The notes beneath the pieces were generated by a model. It saw only the letters and a program-made list of their open reading frames with translations. It searched no databases and had not been told where the DNA came from. Shown in pieces: positions 5,817 to 12,608 of a stretch of 12,679 nucleotides of DNA. The DNA comes from an uncultured Acetatifactor sp. GTDB taxonomy: Bacteria > Bacillota > Clostridia > Lachnospirales > Lachnospiraceae. Each line of letters begins with the position of its first letter. The stretch's first letter is position 1. The DNA lies in assembly GCA_910585015.1 (NCBI GenBank), contig CAJUCT010000074.1, forward strand, positions 1 through 12,679, read 5' to 3'. The position numbers were made by a program, and so were the translations under genes.

Positions 5817-6586
5817 CAGATCTCCACCTCCTCTGCGTCAAAAACCGGGCCGTCCGTACAGATCCGGGCATTGTGTACATGGGAATGGGCGTCCACTTCC
5901 CTGGTCTTTACCACACAGCCCAGGCAGGCCCCCACACCGCAGGCCATATGTTCCTCCAGGGAGATATATGCCTTGATGCCATGCTCCGCCGCATAGCGTT
6001 TGATGGCTCTGAGCATGGGCATGGGGCCGCAGGCATAGATTATGTCGGCCTCCAGCGCATTTTCCGCAATGGCATCCAGCACATTGCCTTTCGTTCCCCG
6101 GCTGCCGTCCTCGGTGGCTGCATAGACCTGTCCGTATCCGGCAAATTCCTCCGCAAGAAACAGGTTGTCGTCCCGATAGCCCAGAATAATGGATTTATCT
6201 CCCTCCAACTCCTTGGCCAGCTGCAGGATAGGCGGAATACCAATACCGCCGCCCATCAGAAAACAGCGTCTGCCCTTTCCCGTCTCCAGAGGAAAGCCGT
6301 TGCCCAAAGTTCCCAAAATATCCACATGGTCATTCTCTTTCAGAGCGGAAAATTCTGCCGTGCCTTGTCCGGCGATGCGGTAGACAATACGCAGGGCATT
6401 CCTCTTTGCATTGACCTCGCAGATGCTGATGGGCCTGGGCAGCAAAGTGGCTGCGTTTTTCGGATATACGCCGATAAACTGACCGGGCTTTGCCTGGGCC
6501 GCCAGGGCTGTCTCCAGCCACAGGTCGTAGATGCGGGGGGCAATCTCCTGCTGAGAAAGTACCATTGCCTTGCTTTTTTCTTTCAT
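5816..6586 (-). CDS. pyrK: Dihydroorotate dehydrogenase electron-transfer subunit (FAD, 2Fe-2S)
   Basis: PyrK accepts electrons from PyrD and reduces NAD+. The 256-residue product shows the ferredoxin-reductase order. The FAD motif is RPISIC (51-56), the nucleotide loop GGGIGIPP (112-119) and YACGPMPM follows at 184-191. The [2Fe-2S] cysteines are C216, C221, C224 (CGVGACLGC) and C243. The start at 6586 has AAGGAG 8 nt upstream. The frame stays open for 20 more codons to a GTG at 6646, which overlaps the stop of the preceding small ORF (TAGTG). That longer form lacks its own ribosome site and is not typical of the family, but re-initiation there cannot be excluded. The next gene, pyrD, overlaps its stop. 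Confidence 0.96.
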   Translation of the reverse strand: MKEKSKAMVLSQQEIAPRIYDLWLETALAAQAKPGQFIGVYPKNAATLLPRPISICEVNAKRNALRIVYRIAGQGTAEFSALKENDHVDILGTLGNGFPLETGKGRRCFLMGGGIGIPPILQLAKELEGDKSIILGYRDDNLFLAEEFAGYGQVYAATEDGSRGTKGNVLDAIAENALEADIIYACGPMPMLRAIKRYAAEHGIKAYISLEEHMACGVGACLGCVVKTREVDAHSHVHNARICTDGPVFDAEEVEI

Positions 6587-6600
6587 ACATTTTCTCCTTA

Positions 6601-6619
6601 TTTTAGTTCCGCATATTCC
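6601..6619. repeat. 19-bp direct repeat, copy next to pyrK
   Basis: TTTTAGTTCCGCATATTCC occurs here and, without a mismatch, at 6703-6721. The offset is 102 bp, exactly 34 codons. This copy lies directly upstream of the pyrK ribosome site. In the small-ORF frame both copies encode EYAELK. Confidence 0.95.
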
Positions 6620-6640
6620 CGCAAAGCCCACAGGATCGGT

Positions 6641-6678
6641 GAACACTATCCGGCCGCTTTGACGTCCAGATAGTGTTC
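6641..6678 (-). promoter_or_regulatory. Intercistronic hairpin between pyrC and pyrK
   Basis: GAACACTATC (6641-6650) and GATAGTGTTC (6669-6678) are perfect 10-bp inverted repeats around an 18-nt loop. In the minus-strand mRNA the second arm holds the TAGTG where the small ORF stops and the extended pyrK frame could start. No T-run follows, so it is not a normal terminator. It could be an RNA-processing, stability or translation-control element that ribosomes on the small ORF would open. Confidence 0.5.
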
Positions 6679-6723
6679 CGTGTGCTTTACGGCAATATGC
6701 TGTTTTAGTTCCGCATATTCCAT
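6646..6723 (-). CDS. Possible 25-codon small ORF between pyrC and pyrK
   Basis: The ORF starts MEYAELKQHI and ends KAAG before a TAG. Its ATG lies 7 nt after the pyrC stop and has AAGGA 5 nt upstream, formed by the pyrC stop region itself (TTAAGGA), so coupled translation is plausible. After the TAG the same frame stays open for 15 codons, ends again in EYAELK, then TAA at 6598-6600. The peptide is charged with no membrane segment, and I do not recognise it. It may be a leader-type peptide that controls the overlapping hairpin, or the remnant of a partly duplicated gene. Confidence 0.35.
   Translation of the reverse strand: MEYAELKQHIAVKHTEHYLDVKAAG
6703..6721. repeat. 19-bp direct repeat, copy next to pyrC
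   Basis: This is an exact copy of 6601-6619. On the minus strand it covers the second and later bases of the small ORF start region just after the pyrC stop. A GCATATT/AATATGC inverted pair (6713-6719 with 6694-6700) lets this copy also form a local hairpin. Confidence 0.95.
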
Positions 6724-6730
6724 AGTTTCC

Positions 6731-8020
6731 TTAATTATCCCGCTGGTATATCACTTTTCCGTCACAGATCGTAGCCATGACCACGCCGTAAAGCTGTCGG
6801 CCAGTGAAGGGACTGTTGCTGGACTTGGAGGCGTACTCGGTGAACACCTGCGTCGCCGTCGTATCCACCAGAATAATATCCGCCGGACCGCCCTCCGCCA
6901 GATATCCCGCGTCCAGGTGATACATGGCCGCAGGATTGGCGCTCATTTTCTCCAGCACACTTTTCATGGTCAGATAACCGCCATTTACCAGTTCTGTGAT
7001 CGCCAGGGGCAGCGCCGTCTCCAGGCCGATGATACCGCTGGGGGCTTTGGTGATATCCTGGGATTTCTCCTCTGCGGTATGAGGCGCGTGATCTGTGGCA
7101 ATCAGGTCGATGGTGCCGTCCGCCAGCCCCCTGATGATGGCCTGCCGGTCCTCCTCCTCCCGAAGCGGGGGATTCATCTTGGCCAGAGCGCCATACTGTA
7201 TAGCCGCCTCCTCGGTCAATGTAAAGTGATGGGGGGTGGCCTCCGCATGGATATTATGTCCCTTTTCCCGGGCCTTACGCACCAGTTCCACAGCCTCCTT
7301 GCTGCTGATGTGCTGGATATCAACGCAGGCTCCCGTCTCCAGGGCAATCCCCAGGTCACGCTCCACCATGGTGATCTCCGCCTCCCTGGGAGATCCGCCT
7401 ATGCCGAAATGCTCGCTGGCCCTGCCTCGATTGATGCCGTTATTCTCAATCAGCGTCGGATCTTCCTCATGAAAGCTGATGGGCATATCCAGCCGGGCCG
7501 CCTTCTCCATGGCTGCGCGGACAATGTCCGGGTTCATAATGGGGATGCCGTCATCGGTAAAGCCCACTGCGCCCGCTGCCGCCAGAGCGTCCATGTTCAC
7601 CAGTTCCTGCCCTTTCATTCCCTGTGTCACATTGGCGCAGGTCTCCACATGAATGTCCGTTGTCTTTCCCTTGTTAAGCACACACCGCAGCGTCTCCTCC
7701 GTGTCCACGGTGGGCCAGGTGTTGGCCATCAGCACCACCGTGGTAAAGCCGCCCCTGGCTGCTGCCTTGGCCCCCGTCAGGATATCCTCCTTGTGGGTGA
7801 ACCCGGGATCCCGGAAATGCACATGCACATCCACCAGGCCCGGCGCCGCCAGCAGGCCCCCCGCATCCAGAATCCTGCATTTTTTCCTCTCCTGCGCTGT
7901 CAGTTCCTGCCGCAGCTGCCTGCCAATTCTCCTGATCCGCCCGCCCTCCGTCAGTATATCAAAGTTCCCTTCCAGGCCCGACTTGGGATCTATCATGTAG
8001 CCGTTCTCTATCAGCAGCAT
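6731..8020 (-). CDS. pyrC: Dihydroorotase (class I)
   Basis: PyrC cyclises carbamoyl-aspartate to dihydroorotate, the substrate of the PyrK/PyrD complex encoded next to it. The 429-residue amidohydrolase has the zinc site HVHFRDPG (His66, His68), FTDDG near 154-158, further ligand histidines at about 184 (SFHEED) and 237 (QHISS), PHHF at 263-266 and the catalytic Asp310 in DHAPHT. This long form with the FTDDG loop is the class I type of Gram-positive bacteria. The ATG at 8020 has AGGAGG 8 nt upstream. The gene lies 70 nt downstream of a membrane protein gene on the same strand. That gap holds a hairpin but no clear promoter, so pyrC is probably read from the 8956-8984 promoter. Confidence 0.97.
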   Translation of the reverse strand: MLLIENGYMIDPKSGLEGNFDILTEGGRIRRIGRQLRQELTAQERKKCRILDAGGLLAAPGLVDVHVHFRDPGFTHKEDILTGAKAAARGGFTTVVLMANTWPTVDTEETLRCVLNKGKTTDIHVETCANVTQGMKGQELVNMDALAAAGAVGFTDDGIPIMNPDIVRAAMEKAARLDMPISFHEEDPTLIENNGINRGRASEHFGIGGSPREAEITMVERDLGIALETGACVDIQHISSKEAVELVRKAREKGHNIHAEATPHHFTLTEEAAIQYGALAKMNPPLREEEDRQAIIRGLADGTIDLIATDHAPHTAEEKSQDITKAPSGIIGLETALPLAITELVNGGYLTMKSVLEKMSANPAAMYHLDAGYLAEGGPADIILVDTTATQVFTEYASKSSNSPFTGRQLYGVVMATICDGKVIYQRDN

Positions 8021-8064
8021 ATTCCAACCTCCTGTTTTTCATTAAACCCTGATTCTGTTCAATA

Positions 8065-8089
8065 GAGCTAAACGCAGGGCGTTTTGCTC
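8065..8089 (-). other. Hairpin between the membrane protein gene and pyrC
   Basis: GAGC-T-AAACGC, loop AGG, GCGTTT-T-GCTC: ten pairs and one T-T mismatch, starting two bases after the stop codon of the membrane protein gene. No T-run follows on the minus strand (TATTGAAC), so it is not a typical intrinsic terminator. It could be a weak attenuator or an mRNA-end stabiliser that lowers or separates pyrC expression. Confidence 0.5.
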
Positions 8090-8090
8090 A

Positions 8091-8837
8091 TTATTCCACA
8101 TTACTTAACTCCATTTTCAGCCACGCCATAAGCGAGTCATTCTGGGGTATCTTTACTATCCTTCTCCCCCCTGCATACAATATGATAAAAGAGCCTTTTC
8201 CCTCCACAGCGGATATTTCCCGTATATGATAGGCGCTCACTCTGCCTATTCCATTTCTCACACGGATCCCATGGTTGCAGACGGAAACCTTGCGAAGCAT
8301 CCGCGAGACAAAACGTATCACTCCTGCCAGAGCAACCAGCGTTACCGCAGCAAAAAGCAAAGGATAAGAGGGGTCACCTCTGCTCCACTCTTTCCAATTG
8401 AACACAAAAAGGACAGAAGCTGTCAGCCAAAAAAGGGCAAAGGCTGCTGTTGCCACTTTCCCTGAAGTTTTTTCCGATACGGAAAAGTTATCCGACAGCT
8501 CCGACGTTTCAATAACAACACCGCCCTGCTGAAAGCATCCCCGTTCAACCGTATAACTCCCGCGGCTGTATTGCATATATATATCCTCTTCTGCCCCCAT
8601 ACCGGCCTCGTTTTTGGAGAGGTATGCCGCCAGCAGCAGCATTGCCACTGTCAAAAGCAGAAAAAACAATACACCCACTGCTATTATAACCCTATAGACC
8701 GGCCGATAACAAACTACATAGGTTTCCTCATTTATCGTCTGTTTCGCCATCCATCGCTTACTCTTTATCAGCATTATGACCATTGCCGCTATGGTACAGA
8801 CGACTATCAGTATGCTTATGCCAATTTTGTATTCCAT
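8091..8837 (-). CDS. Four-helix membrane protein with PH-like C-terminal domain, unknown function
   Basis: The 248-residue product has predicted membrane helices at about 4-24, 48-72, 129-147 and 160-178. A mainly extracytoplasmic segment lies between helices 2 and 3. The soluble C-terminal part (about 182-245) alternates short strands ending in a helix (VSVCNHGIRVRNGIGRVSAY, ISAVEGKGSFIILYAGGRR, then a LMAWLKMEL helix). This strand-and-helix order resembles the small bacterial PH-like domains attached to membrane helices; it is a likeness, not a firm family call. The start at 8837 has AGGAA about 8 nt upstream. It appears to be first in the transcript that continues into pyrC, yet nothing in it points to pyrimidine metabolism or transport. 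Confidence 0.8.
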   Translation of the reverse strand: MEYKIGISILIVVCTIAAMVIMLIKSKRWMAKQTINEETYVVCYRPVYRVIIAVGVLFFLLLTVAMLLLAAYLSKNEAGMGAEEDIYMQYSRGSYTVERGCFQQGGVVIETSELSDNFSVSEKTSGKVATAAFALFWLTASVLFVFNWKEWSRGDPSYPLLFAAVTLVALAGVIRFVSRMLRKVSVCNHGIRVRNGIGRVSAYHIREISAVEGKGSFIILYAGGRRIVKIPQNDSLMAWLKMELSNVE

Positions 8838-8931
8838 GATCCGTATTCCTTTGCTATGTACTTTTTCCTGTTACAAATGTATAGCTGAAGTTATATTTTA
8901 GTAAACTTCCCTTGGAAGAATCGAATATCGT

Positions 8932-8950
8932 ATACAAGTAGTCCTTGTAT
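8932..8950. promoter_or_regulatory. Operator-like palindrome at the +1 site of the membrane protein-pyr promoter
   Basis: ATACAAG-TAGTC-CTTGTAT: perfect 7-bp arms, 5-nt spacer. It begins at the expected transcription start (about 8949) of the 8956-8984 promoter and runs into the leader, a usual place for a repressor site. The arm with its flank reads TTGTATAC on the minus strand, the same 8-mer found at the ispE start site (2114-2121). Confidence 0.35.
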
Positions 8951-8955
8951 TCTTG

Positions 8956-8984
8956 ATTATATTCCAAAGCCGGGACATTTTCAA
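8956..8984 (-). promoter_or_regulatory. Sigma-A promoter for the membrane protein-pyrC-pyrK-pyrD cluster
   Basis: On the minus strand TTGAAA (8979-8984), 17 nt, TATAAT (8956-8961): five of six and six of six consensus bases. Transcription should start near 8949, leaving a leader of about 111 nt. I see no PyrR-binding consensus and no terminator/antiterminator pair in the leader. The rest of 8838-9062 holds no gene that I can support. Confidence 0.8.
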
Positions 8985-9062
8985 TATAATTAACCAGTTA
9001 GTATATTCATCCTGCATAGTGGTTGGACGTATTTATCCCCTTTGCAATCCCTGTTATAACGC

Positions 9063-9090
9063 AAAAGCACCCACCGTGGTGGATGCTTTT
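9063..9090 (-). terminator. Intrinsic terminator of the PrcB-like lipoprotein gene
   Basis: AAAAGCA/TGCTTTT outer arms with an inner CCAC/GTGG pairing, short loop and one mismatch, lying 29 nt after the lipoprotein stop. The arms supply T-runs in both directions, so it may work both ways, but only the minus strand has a gene ending here. It isolates the membrane protein-pyr unit from the lipoprotein gene. Confidence 0.85.
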
Positions 9091-9119
9091 GACAGTATGC
9101 CATTTTGCGGAATAGATTT

Positions 9120-9530
9120 TTATTTACAGATAACCGGCTGGTCCAGATACTCCGTCTTAATCACGATATAAGGATAGGAGGGCGTATTACTCCCCTTCTC
9201 GGACACGTCCGGCCCCAACAGGGTGGTCTGGACATAGACTGCCTCCTCGGTGAGATAGAGTTCATCCACAGTGATACTGTATCCTCCGGTTTCCTGCTGG
9301 CCGTAGCCCACGCATATGTACAGGTTCTCGTTGTCGGAATAAGTCATCTTGAACGCCTCTGTCTTGCGCTCCTCGATCATGGCAGATAGTTCCGCAGGCA
9401 CCAGTTCCTCCCCCAGTATGGTAAAATCCAGATCCCGGAGCTTAACCTCCTCTGTGCTCATGAGGCTGCAGCCGCACAGGCCCATCAGCGCCCCCAGACA
9501 TAGCAGCCATGCCAATATTCTTTTTCCCAT
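9120..9530 (-). CDS. Lipoprotein with PrcB C-terminal-like domain
   Basis: The 136-residue product begins with a lipoprotein signal: basic MGKR, a hydrophobic core, and the lipobox LCGC with Cys21 as the lipidated residue. The mature part carries a single small domain (about 68-134) with ICVGYGQQETGGYSITVDEL, then P-D/S-rich turns and SYPYIVIK. The TGGYS turn and late PYIVIK strand are characteristic of the PrcB C-terminal domain, known from a Treponema protease-complex subunit and widespread in Firmicute lipoproteins of unknown role. The ATG at 9530 has only a modest upstream GGGA about 9 nt away. It is monocistronic with its own terminator and diverges from plsC. I saw no convincing minus-strand promoter. 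Location outside the membrane is well supported; the function is unknown. Confidence 0.85.
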   Translation of the reverse strand: MGKRILAWLLCLGALMGLCGCSLMSTEEVKLRDLDFTILGEELVPAELSAMIEERKTEAFKMTYSDNENLYICVGYGQQETGGYSITVDELYLTEEAVYVQTTLLGPDVSEKGSNTPSYPYIVIKTEYLDQPVICK

Positions 9531-9562
9531 CTTTTTTGTCCCGGTTGTTTTAATTTAACTTA

Positions 9563-9591
9563 TGTACACATATGCTAAATTATGCTATACT
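9563..9591 (+). promoter_or_regulatory. plsC: Probable sigma-A promoter of plsC
   Basis: TGTACA (9563-9568), 17 nt, TATACT (9586-9591), with TG one base before the -10 (extended -10). The -35 matches TTGACA at four of six positions. Transcription would start near 9598, giving a leader of about 40 nt. Confidence 0.55.
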
Positions 9592-9638
9592 GGGATGAAA
9601 TACATGGCATTTTACGTTTTAGATTACCAGGAGGACCT

Positions 9639-10397
9639 ATGATTAGACTGATACTCGTATTACTGTTTGTTTTCTTATTTCTGGTACTGTCTACACCCCT
9701 GATGCTCATCGAGTGGATCATCGGCAAATTCAATCAGCCGGTAAAAGACAGAAGCTCCCTGGCCATCGTCAACTGGGCCTTTCGCTGGGTGATCCGCTTA
9801 TCCGGCACCAAAATCATTGTCAAAGGAGAAGAAAATGTGCCCCAGGACACCGCCGTGCTGTATGTGGGCAATCACCGCAGCTATTATGACATTATCCTGA
9901 CCTACGTCAGAGTGCCCCGGCCCACCGGCTATGTGGCCAAGCGGGAGATGCTGCGGTATCCCCTGCTCAATGTGTGGATGTATTTTCTCCATTGCCTGTT
10001 TCTGGACCGCAGTGACTTAAAAAAAGGCTTAAAGACCATATTGGAGGGCGTGGAAAAAGTAAAATCCGGCATCTCCATCTGTATTTTCCCGGAGGGGACC
10101 CGCAACGATACGGATCAGGATTTTCTGCCCTTCCATGAGGGAAGCTTTAAGATCGCCGAAAAGGCTAAAGCCCCCATCGTCCCCATTACCTTGGCCGGCA
10201 CCAACGCCATCTTTGAGGATCATCTGCCCCGGATCCAAAAGCAGACCGTTATTATTGAGTATGGCAAGCCCATTGATATCCAGACGCTGGATAAGGATAC
10301 CCGCAAGAATTTAAGCAGCTATGTGCAGGGCATCATAGCGGAGGCTTACCATCGCAATTTAAAGGAACTGAACGCGTTAAAAGCGGCAGCGCACTGA
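9639..10397 (+). CDS. plsC: 1-acyl-sn-glycerol-3-phosphate acyltransferase
   Basis: PlsC adds the second acyl chain to lysophosphatidic acid, giving phosphatidic acid at the inner face of the membrane. The 252-residue product has an N-terminal hydrophobic helix (about 2-27) and the acyltransferase motifs in order. The catalytic HX4D is within NHRSYYD (His79, Asp84), the substrate-binding FPEGTRN is at 150-156, and a VPITLAGTNA segment follows near 181-190. The ATG at 9639 has AGGAGG (9629-9634) 4 nt upstream; the in-frame extension before it lies over the promoter and is rejected. It is a single gene, facing rhaD. Its last codons form one arm of the terminator serving the rhamnose genes. Confidence 0.94.
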   Translation: MIRLILVLLFVFLFLVLSTPLMLIEWIIGKFNQPVKDRSSLAIVNWAFRWVIRLSGTKIIVKGEENVPQDTAVLYVGNHRSYYDIILTYVRVPRPTGYVAKREMLRYPLLNVWMYFLHCLFLDRSDLKKGLKTILEGVEKVKSGISICIFPEGTRNDTDQDFLPFHEGSFKIAEKAKAPIVPITLAGTNAIFEDHLPRIQKQTVIIEYGKPIDIQTLDKDTRKNLSSYVQGIIAEAYHRNLKELNALKAAAH

Positions 10398-10421
10398 CTT
10401 TGTCACTCCCCGCTGCCGCTT
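10381..10421 (-). terminator. Probable terminator of rhaA-rhaD, overlapping the plsC end
   Basis: AAGCGGCAGC (10381-10390) and GCTGCCGCTT (10412-10421) are perfect 10-bp arms, with a nested TGAC/GTCA stem in the loop. On the minus strand the second arm runs into TTTT (…CGCTTTTAACG), so it suits termination of rhamnose transcripts 42 nt after the rhaD stop. On the plus strand no T-run follows. The plsC stop codon lies in the loop. Confidence 0.6.
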
Positions 10422-10462
10422 CCTAAGGATCCGCTCTCTACAGCCGCGCTATCCCAGACATG

Positions 10463-11293
10463 TTATTCTTTTTCATAAAGGAATTTCTCCGGCAGCGTAA
10501 CGCCAAAGTCCACCGCCAGGTCCCGGAAATTCCGAGCCGTGATAGTCTGGAGTTTCTGAGGACACATAGACAGCTGCTTTACCAGGATCTCCGCCGCTTT
10601 CTCCACCGTGTGCATCAGGCCAAAGGTCAGATCGAAATCCTCGCCGGAGGCGAACATGCCGTGATGGGCCCAGATTGCCACATCATACTGCTTCATCAGT
10701 TCACTGGTGGCCACCGCGATCTCCCTCCCTCCGGGGACCATCCAGCCCACGACACCCACACCGCCTGGAAACACCACAGGGCACTCCGTGGCCATCTCCC
10801 ACAATTCCCTGGTGAATATCTCATCCTTCAAAGGCAGTACAAAAGTCAGCGCGATCACATTGGTGGTGTGGGCGTGGTAGATCACCCTGTGCCTGCCTCC
10901 TGTGGCCAGCATTTTCACCTCATGGTTCATCAGATGGCTGGGCAGTTCGCTGGTGGGCTTCCCGCCGTTTACCAGCCCCCAGCAGATCCTGTAGTTTTCT
11001 CCCTTGTCATCCAGTTCTACTATGGCGATGGAATCCTCCGGATCCAGGATCACATTGCGGAAATATTTTCCGCTGCCGGTGACCAGGAAGTATTGACCTG
11101 CCAGGTTCGGCACACATGTTCCGATTTTCCTCCACTCCCCGTCCGTACGAAACTCCTCTTTCACCGACTCCGCCTCTTGTTCTTTCATGCGGTAGGTCAG
11201 GTTGCCGCCGTTTCTCTCATGCCAGCCCTGTTCCCAGCCGTCATTGCACATTCTGATAAAACCCTGCACAAACTTCGCGTCTAAAACTTTCAT
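10463..11293 (-). CDS. rhaD: Rhamnulose-1-phosphate aldolase
   Basis: RhaD splits L-rhamnulose 1-phosphate into dihydroxyacetone phosphate and L-lactaldehyde in the cytosol. At 276 residues it is close to the E. coli enzyme. It has the class II aldolase zinc site: His140 and His142 in IYHAHTTN and a third histidine in AHHGMF (about 211), with the catalytic glutamate Glu116 in TSELPSHL. These positions agree within one residue with the known E. coli site. The N-terminal part carries the GNLTYR and VTGSGKYFRN phosphate-binding segments of the aldolase/adducin fold. The ATG at 11293 has AAGGAG about 9 nt upstream; the frame upstream of it crosses the rhaA gap and is not used. It is 58 nt downstream of rhaA on the same strand, so the two are co-transcribed. 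Confidence 0.96.
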   Translation of the reverse strand: MKVLDAKFVQGFIRMCNDGWEQGWHERNGGNLTYRMKEQEAESVKEEFRTDGEWRKIGTCVPNLAGQYFLVTGSGKYFRNVILDPEDSIAIVELDDKGENYRICWGLVNGGKPTSELPSHLMNHEVKMLATGGRHRVIYHAHTTNVIALTFVLPLKDEIFTRELWEMATECPVVFPGGVGVVGWMVPGGREIAVATSELMKQYDVAIWAHHGMFASGEDFDLTFGLMHTVEKAAEILVKQLSMCPQKLQTITARNFRDLAVDFGVTLPEKFLYEKE

Positions 11294-11351
11294 TTCCGTA
11301 TTACTCCTTTCCGCGTATCCGAAATTTATCCCGGACAAACCTTTGCCGCAA

Positions 11352-12608
11352 TTATCTCTTCAGCAATACCTCTTCCTCATACTTCTGCACCTCGCCGAAG
11401 AGATCAAAATCTCCCGCCACATTGCACTGCTCGCAGTAGTAGTTCCACACATCCCCGAAGGGCAGCATCTTGATGGCCTCCTGCGTGGCCATCAGTTCCG
11501 TGAAGCGGCTCTCGTCCTGTAATTTCTTAAGCGCCGCATTGGGAGTACAGAGAGCCATCATCAGGGATTTCTGGAAACTTCTCATGCCCACGGCCCACGC
11601 GGATACGCGGTTGATGCTGGCGTCAAAATAATCCAGGGCAATATACACCCGCTCCAGGGCGTCGCAGCGCACGATCTCCTTGGCGATCTCCCTGGTCTCA
11701 TCATCCAGAATCAGCACATGATCGGAGTCCCACCTCACCCCTCTGGTCACATGGAGCGCAATCTCAGGGTAAAAGCAGAGCATGGCCGGAATCTTGTCCG
11801 AAACCACCTCCGTGGGATGATAGTGCCCGTTGTCCATCAAGGGCAGACAGCCCTCATGGGTGGCCGCAAAGGACAGGGTAAACTCTGCGGAACCTGCGGT
11901 GTAGGACTCCACGCCGATGCCAAACACTTTGGACTCCACGCAGGGCTTCACCTTTGTCTTGTCAAAGGGCTCTGCCAGGATGGCTTCTATGGATTCCTTA
12001 TAGCGCATCCTGGGTCCCATGCGATCCGCAGGCACATCCTTGAAGCCGTCACCGGTCCAAATGTTCATGACACAGGGAATGCCTGTCTCCTCTGCGAAAT
12101 ACTGGGATATACGGATACATGCCTTTCCGTGCTCTATCCAGAATTTCCGTACCTCCGGATCCGGGCTGGACAAAGTCAGGCCGTCCTTTACCATGGGGTG
12201 GGAGAAAAAAGTGGGGTTGAAATCCAGTCCCATGCCCCTCTCCTTGGCAAACTCCACCCATTTGGCGAAGTGCCTGGGCTCCAGCCGGTTGCGGTCCGCG
12301 AACTCTCCCTCCTCAAAAATCGCATAGCAGGCATGTATGTTGATTTTCTTTTTGCCGGGAACCAGGGAGATGGCCTTGTCCATATCCGCCATCAGTTCCT
12401 GGGGCGTTCTGGCCTTTCCTGGGTAATCTCCGGTGGTCTGGATCCCCCCTGTCAACGGCCCGTCGTGGTCAAAGCCAATCACGTCGTCTCCCTGCCAGCA
12501 ATGCATGGACACCGGAATTTTCCGCAGCGTCTCCAGCGCCGCGTCCGTGTCCACTCCCAGGGATGCAAACATTTCCTTTGCGGATGCGTATCTCTCTGAT
12601 GTTGTCAT
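11352..12608 (-). CDS. rhaA: L-rhamnose isomerase
   Basis: RhaA converts L-rhamnose to L-rhamnulose in the cytosol, the first step before the kinase RhaB and aldolase RhaD. The 418-residue product has essentially the length of the E. coli enzyme and keeps its hallmark segments: HCWQGDDVIGF at 36-46, GLDFNPTFFSHP near 127-138, the metal-site region GIGVESYT (Glu234), PLMDNGHYHPTEVVSDK and LHVTRGVRWDSDHV. The start at 12608 has AAGGAGAG 8 nt upstream; the in-frame extension toward the window end has no ribosome site. The 71 nt upstream (12609-12679) contain a GGCATG/CATGCC inverted repeat but no promoter or catabolite-response site that I can support. The kinase gene and any regulator would lie outside the window. 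Confidence 0.97.
   Translation of the reverse strand: MTTSERYASAKEMFASLGVDTDAALETLRKIPVSMHCWQGDDVIGFDHDGPLTGGIQTTGDYPGKARTPQELMADMDKAISLVPGKKKINIHACYAIFEEGEFADRNRLEPRHFAKWVEFAKERGMGLDFNPTFFSHPMVKDGLTLSSPDPEVRKFWIEHGKACIRISQYFAEETGIPCVMNIWTGDGFKDVPADRMGPRMRYKESIEAILAEPFDKTKVKPCVESKVFGIGVESYTAGSAEFTLSFAATHEGCLPLMDNGHYHPTEVVSDKIPAMLCFYPEIALHVTRGVRWDSDHVLILDDETREIAKEIVRCDALERVYIALDYFDASINRVSAWAVGMRSFQKSLMMALCTPNAALKKLQDESRFTELMATQEAIKMLPFGDVWNYYCEQCNVAGDFDLFGEVQKYEEEVLLKR

Noticed and set aside
6616..6645. PyrR-binding-like sequence GATCCTGTGGGCTT on the minus strand before pyrK
   Set aside because: It fits part of the ARUCCNGNGAGGYU consensus but breaks the GAGG core, and no terminator/antiterminator follows.
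5020..6673. Long plus-strand open frames opposite pyrD and pyrK
   Set aside because: They are mirror frames of well-identified genes, with no ribosome sites and His/Arg/Pro-rich non-protein-like content.
11718..12599. 293-codon plus-strand frame opposite rhaA
   Set aside because: It is an antisense shadow of L-rhamnose isomerase, with no start signals or recognisable domain.
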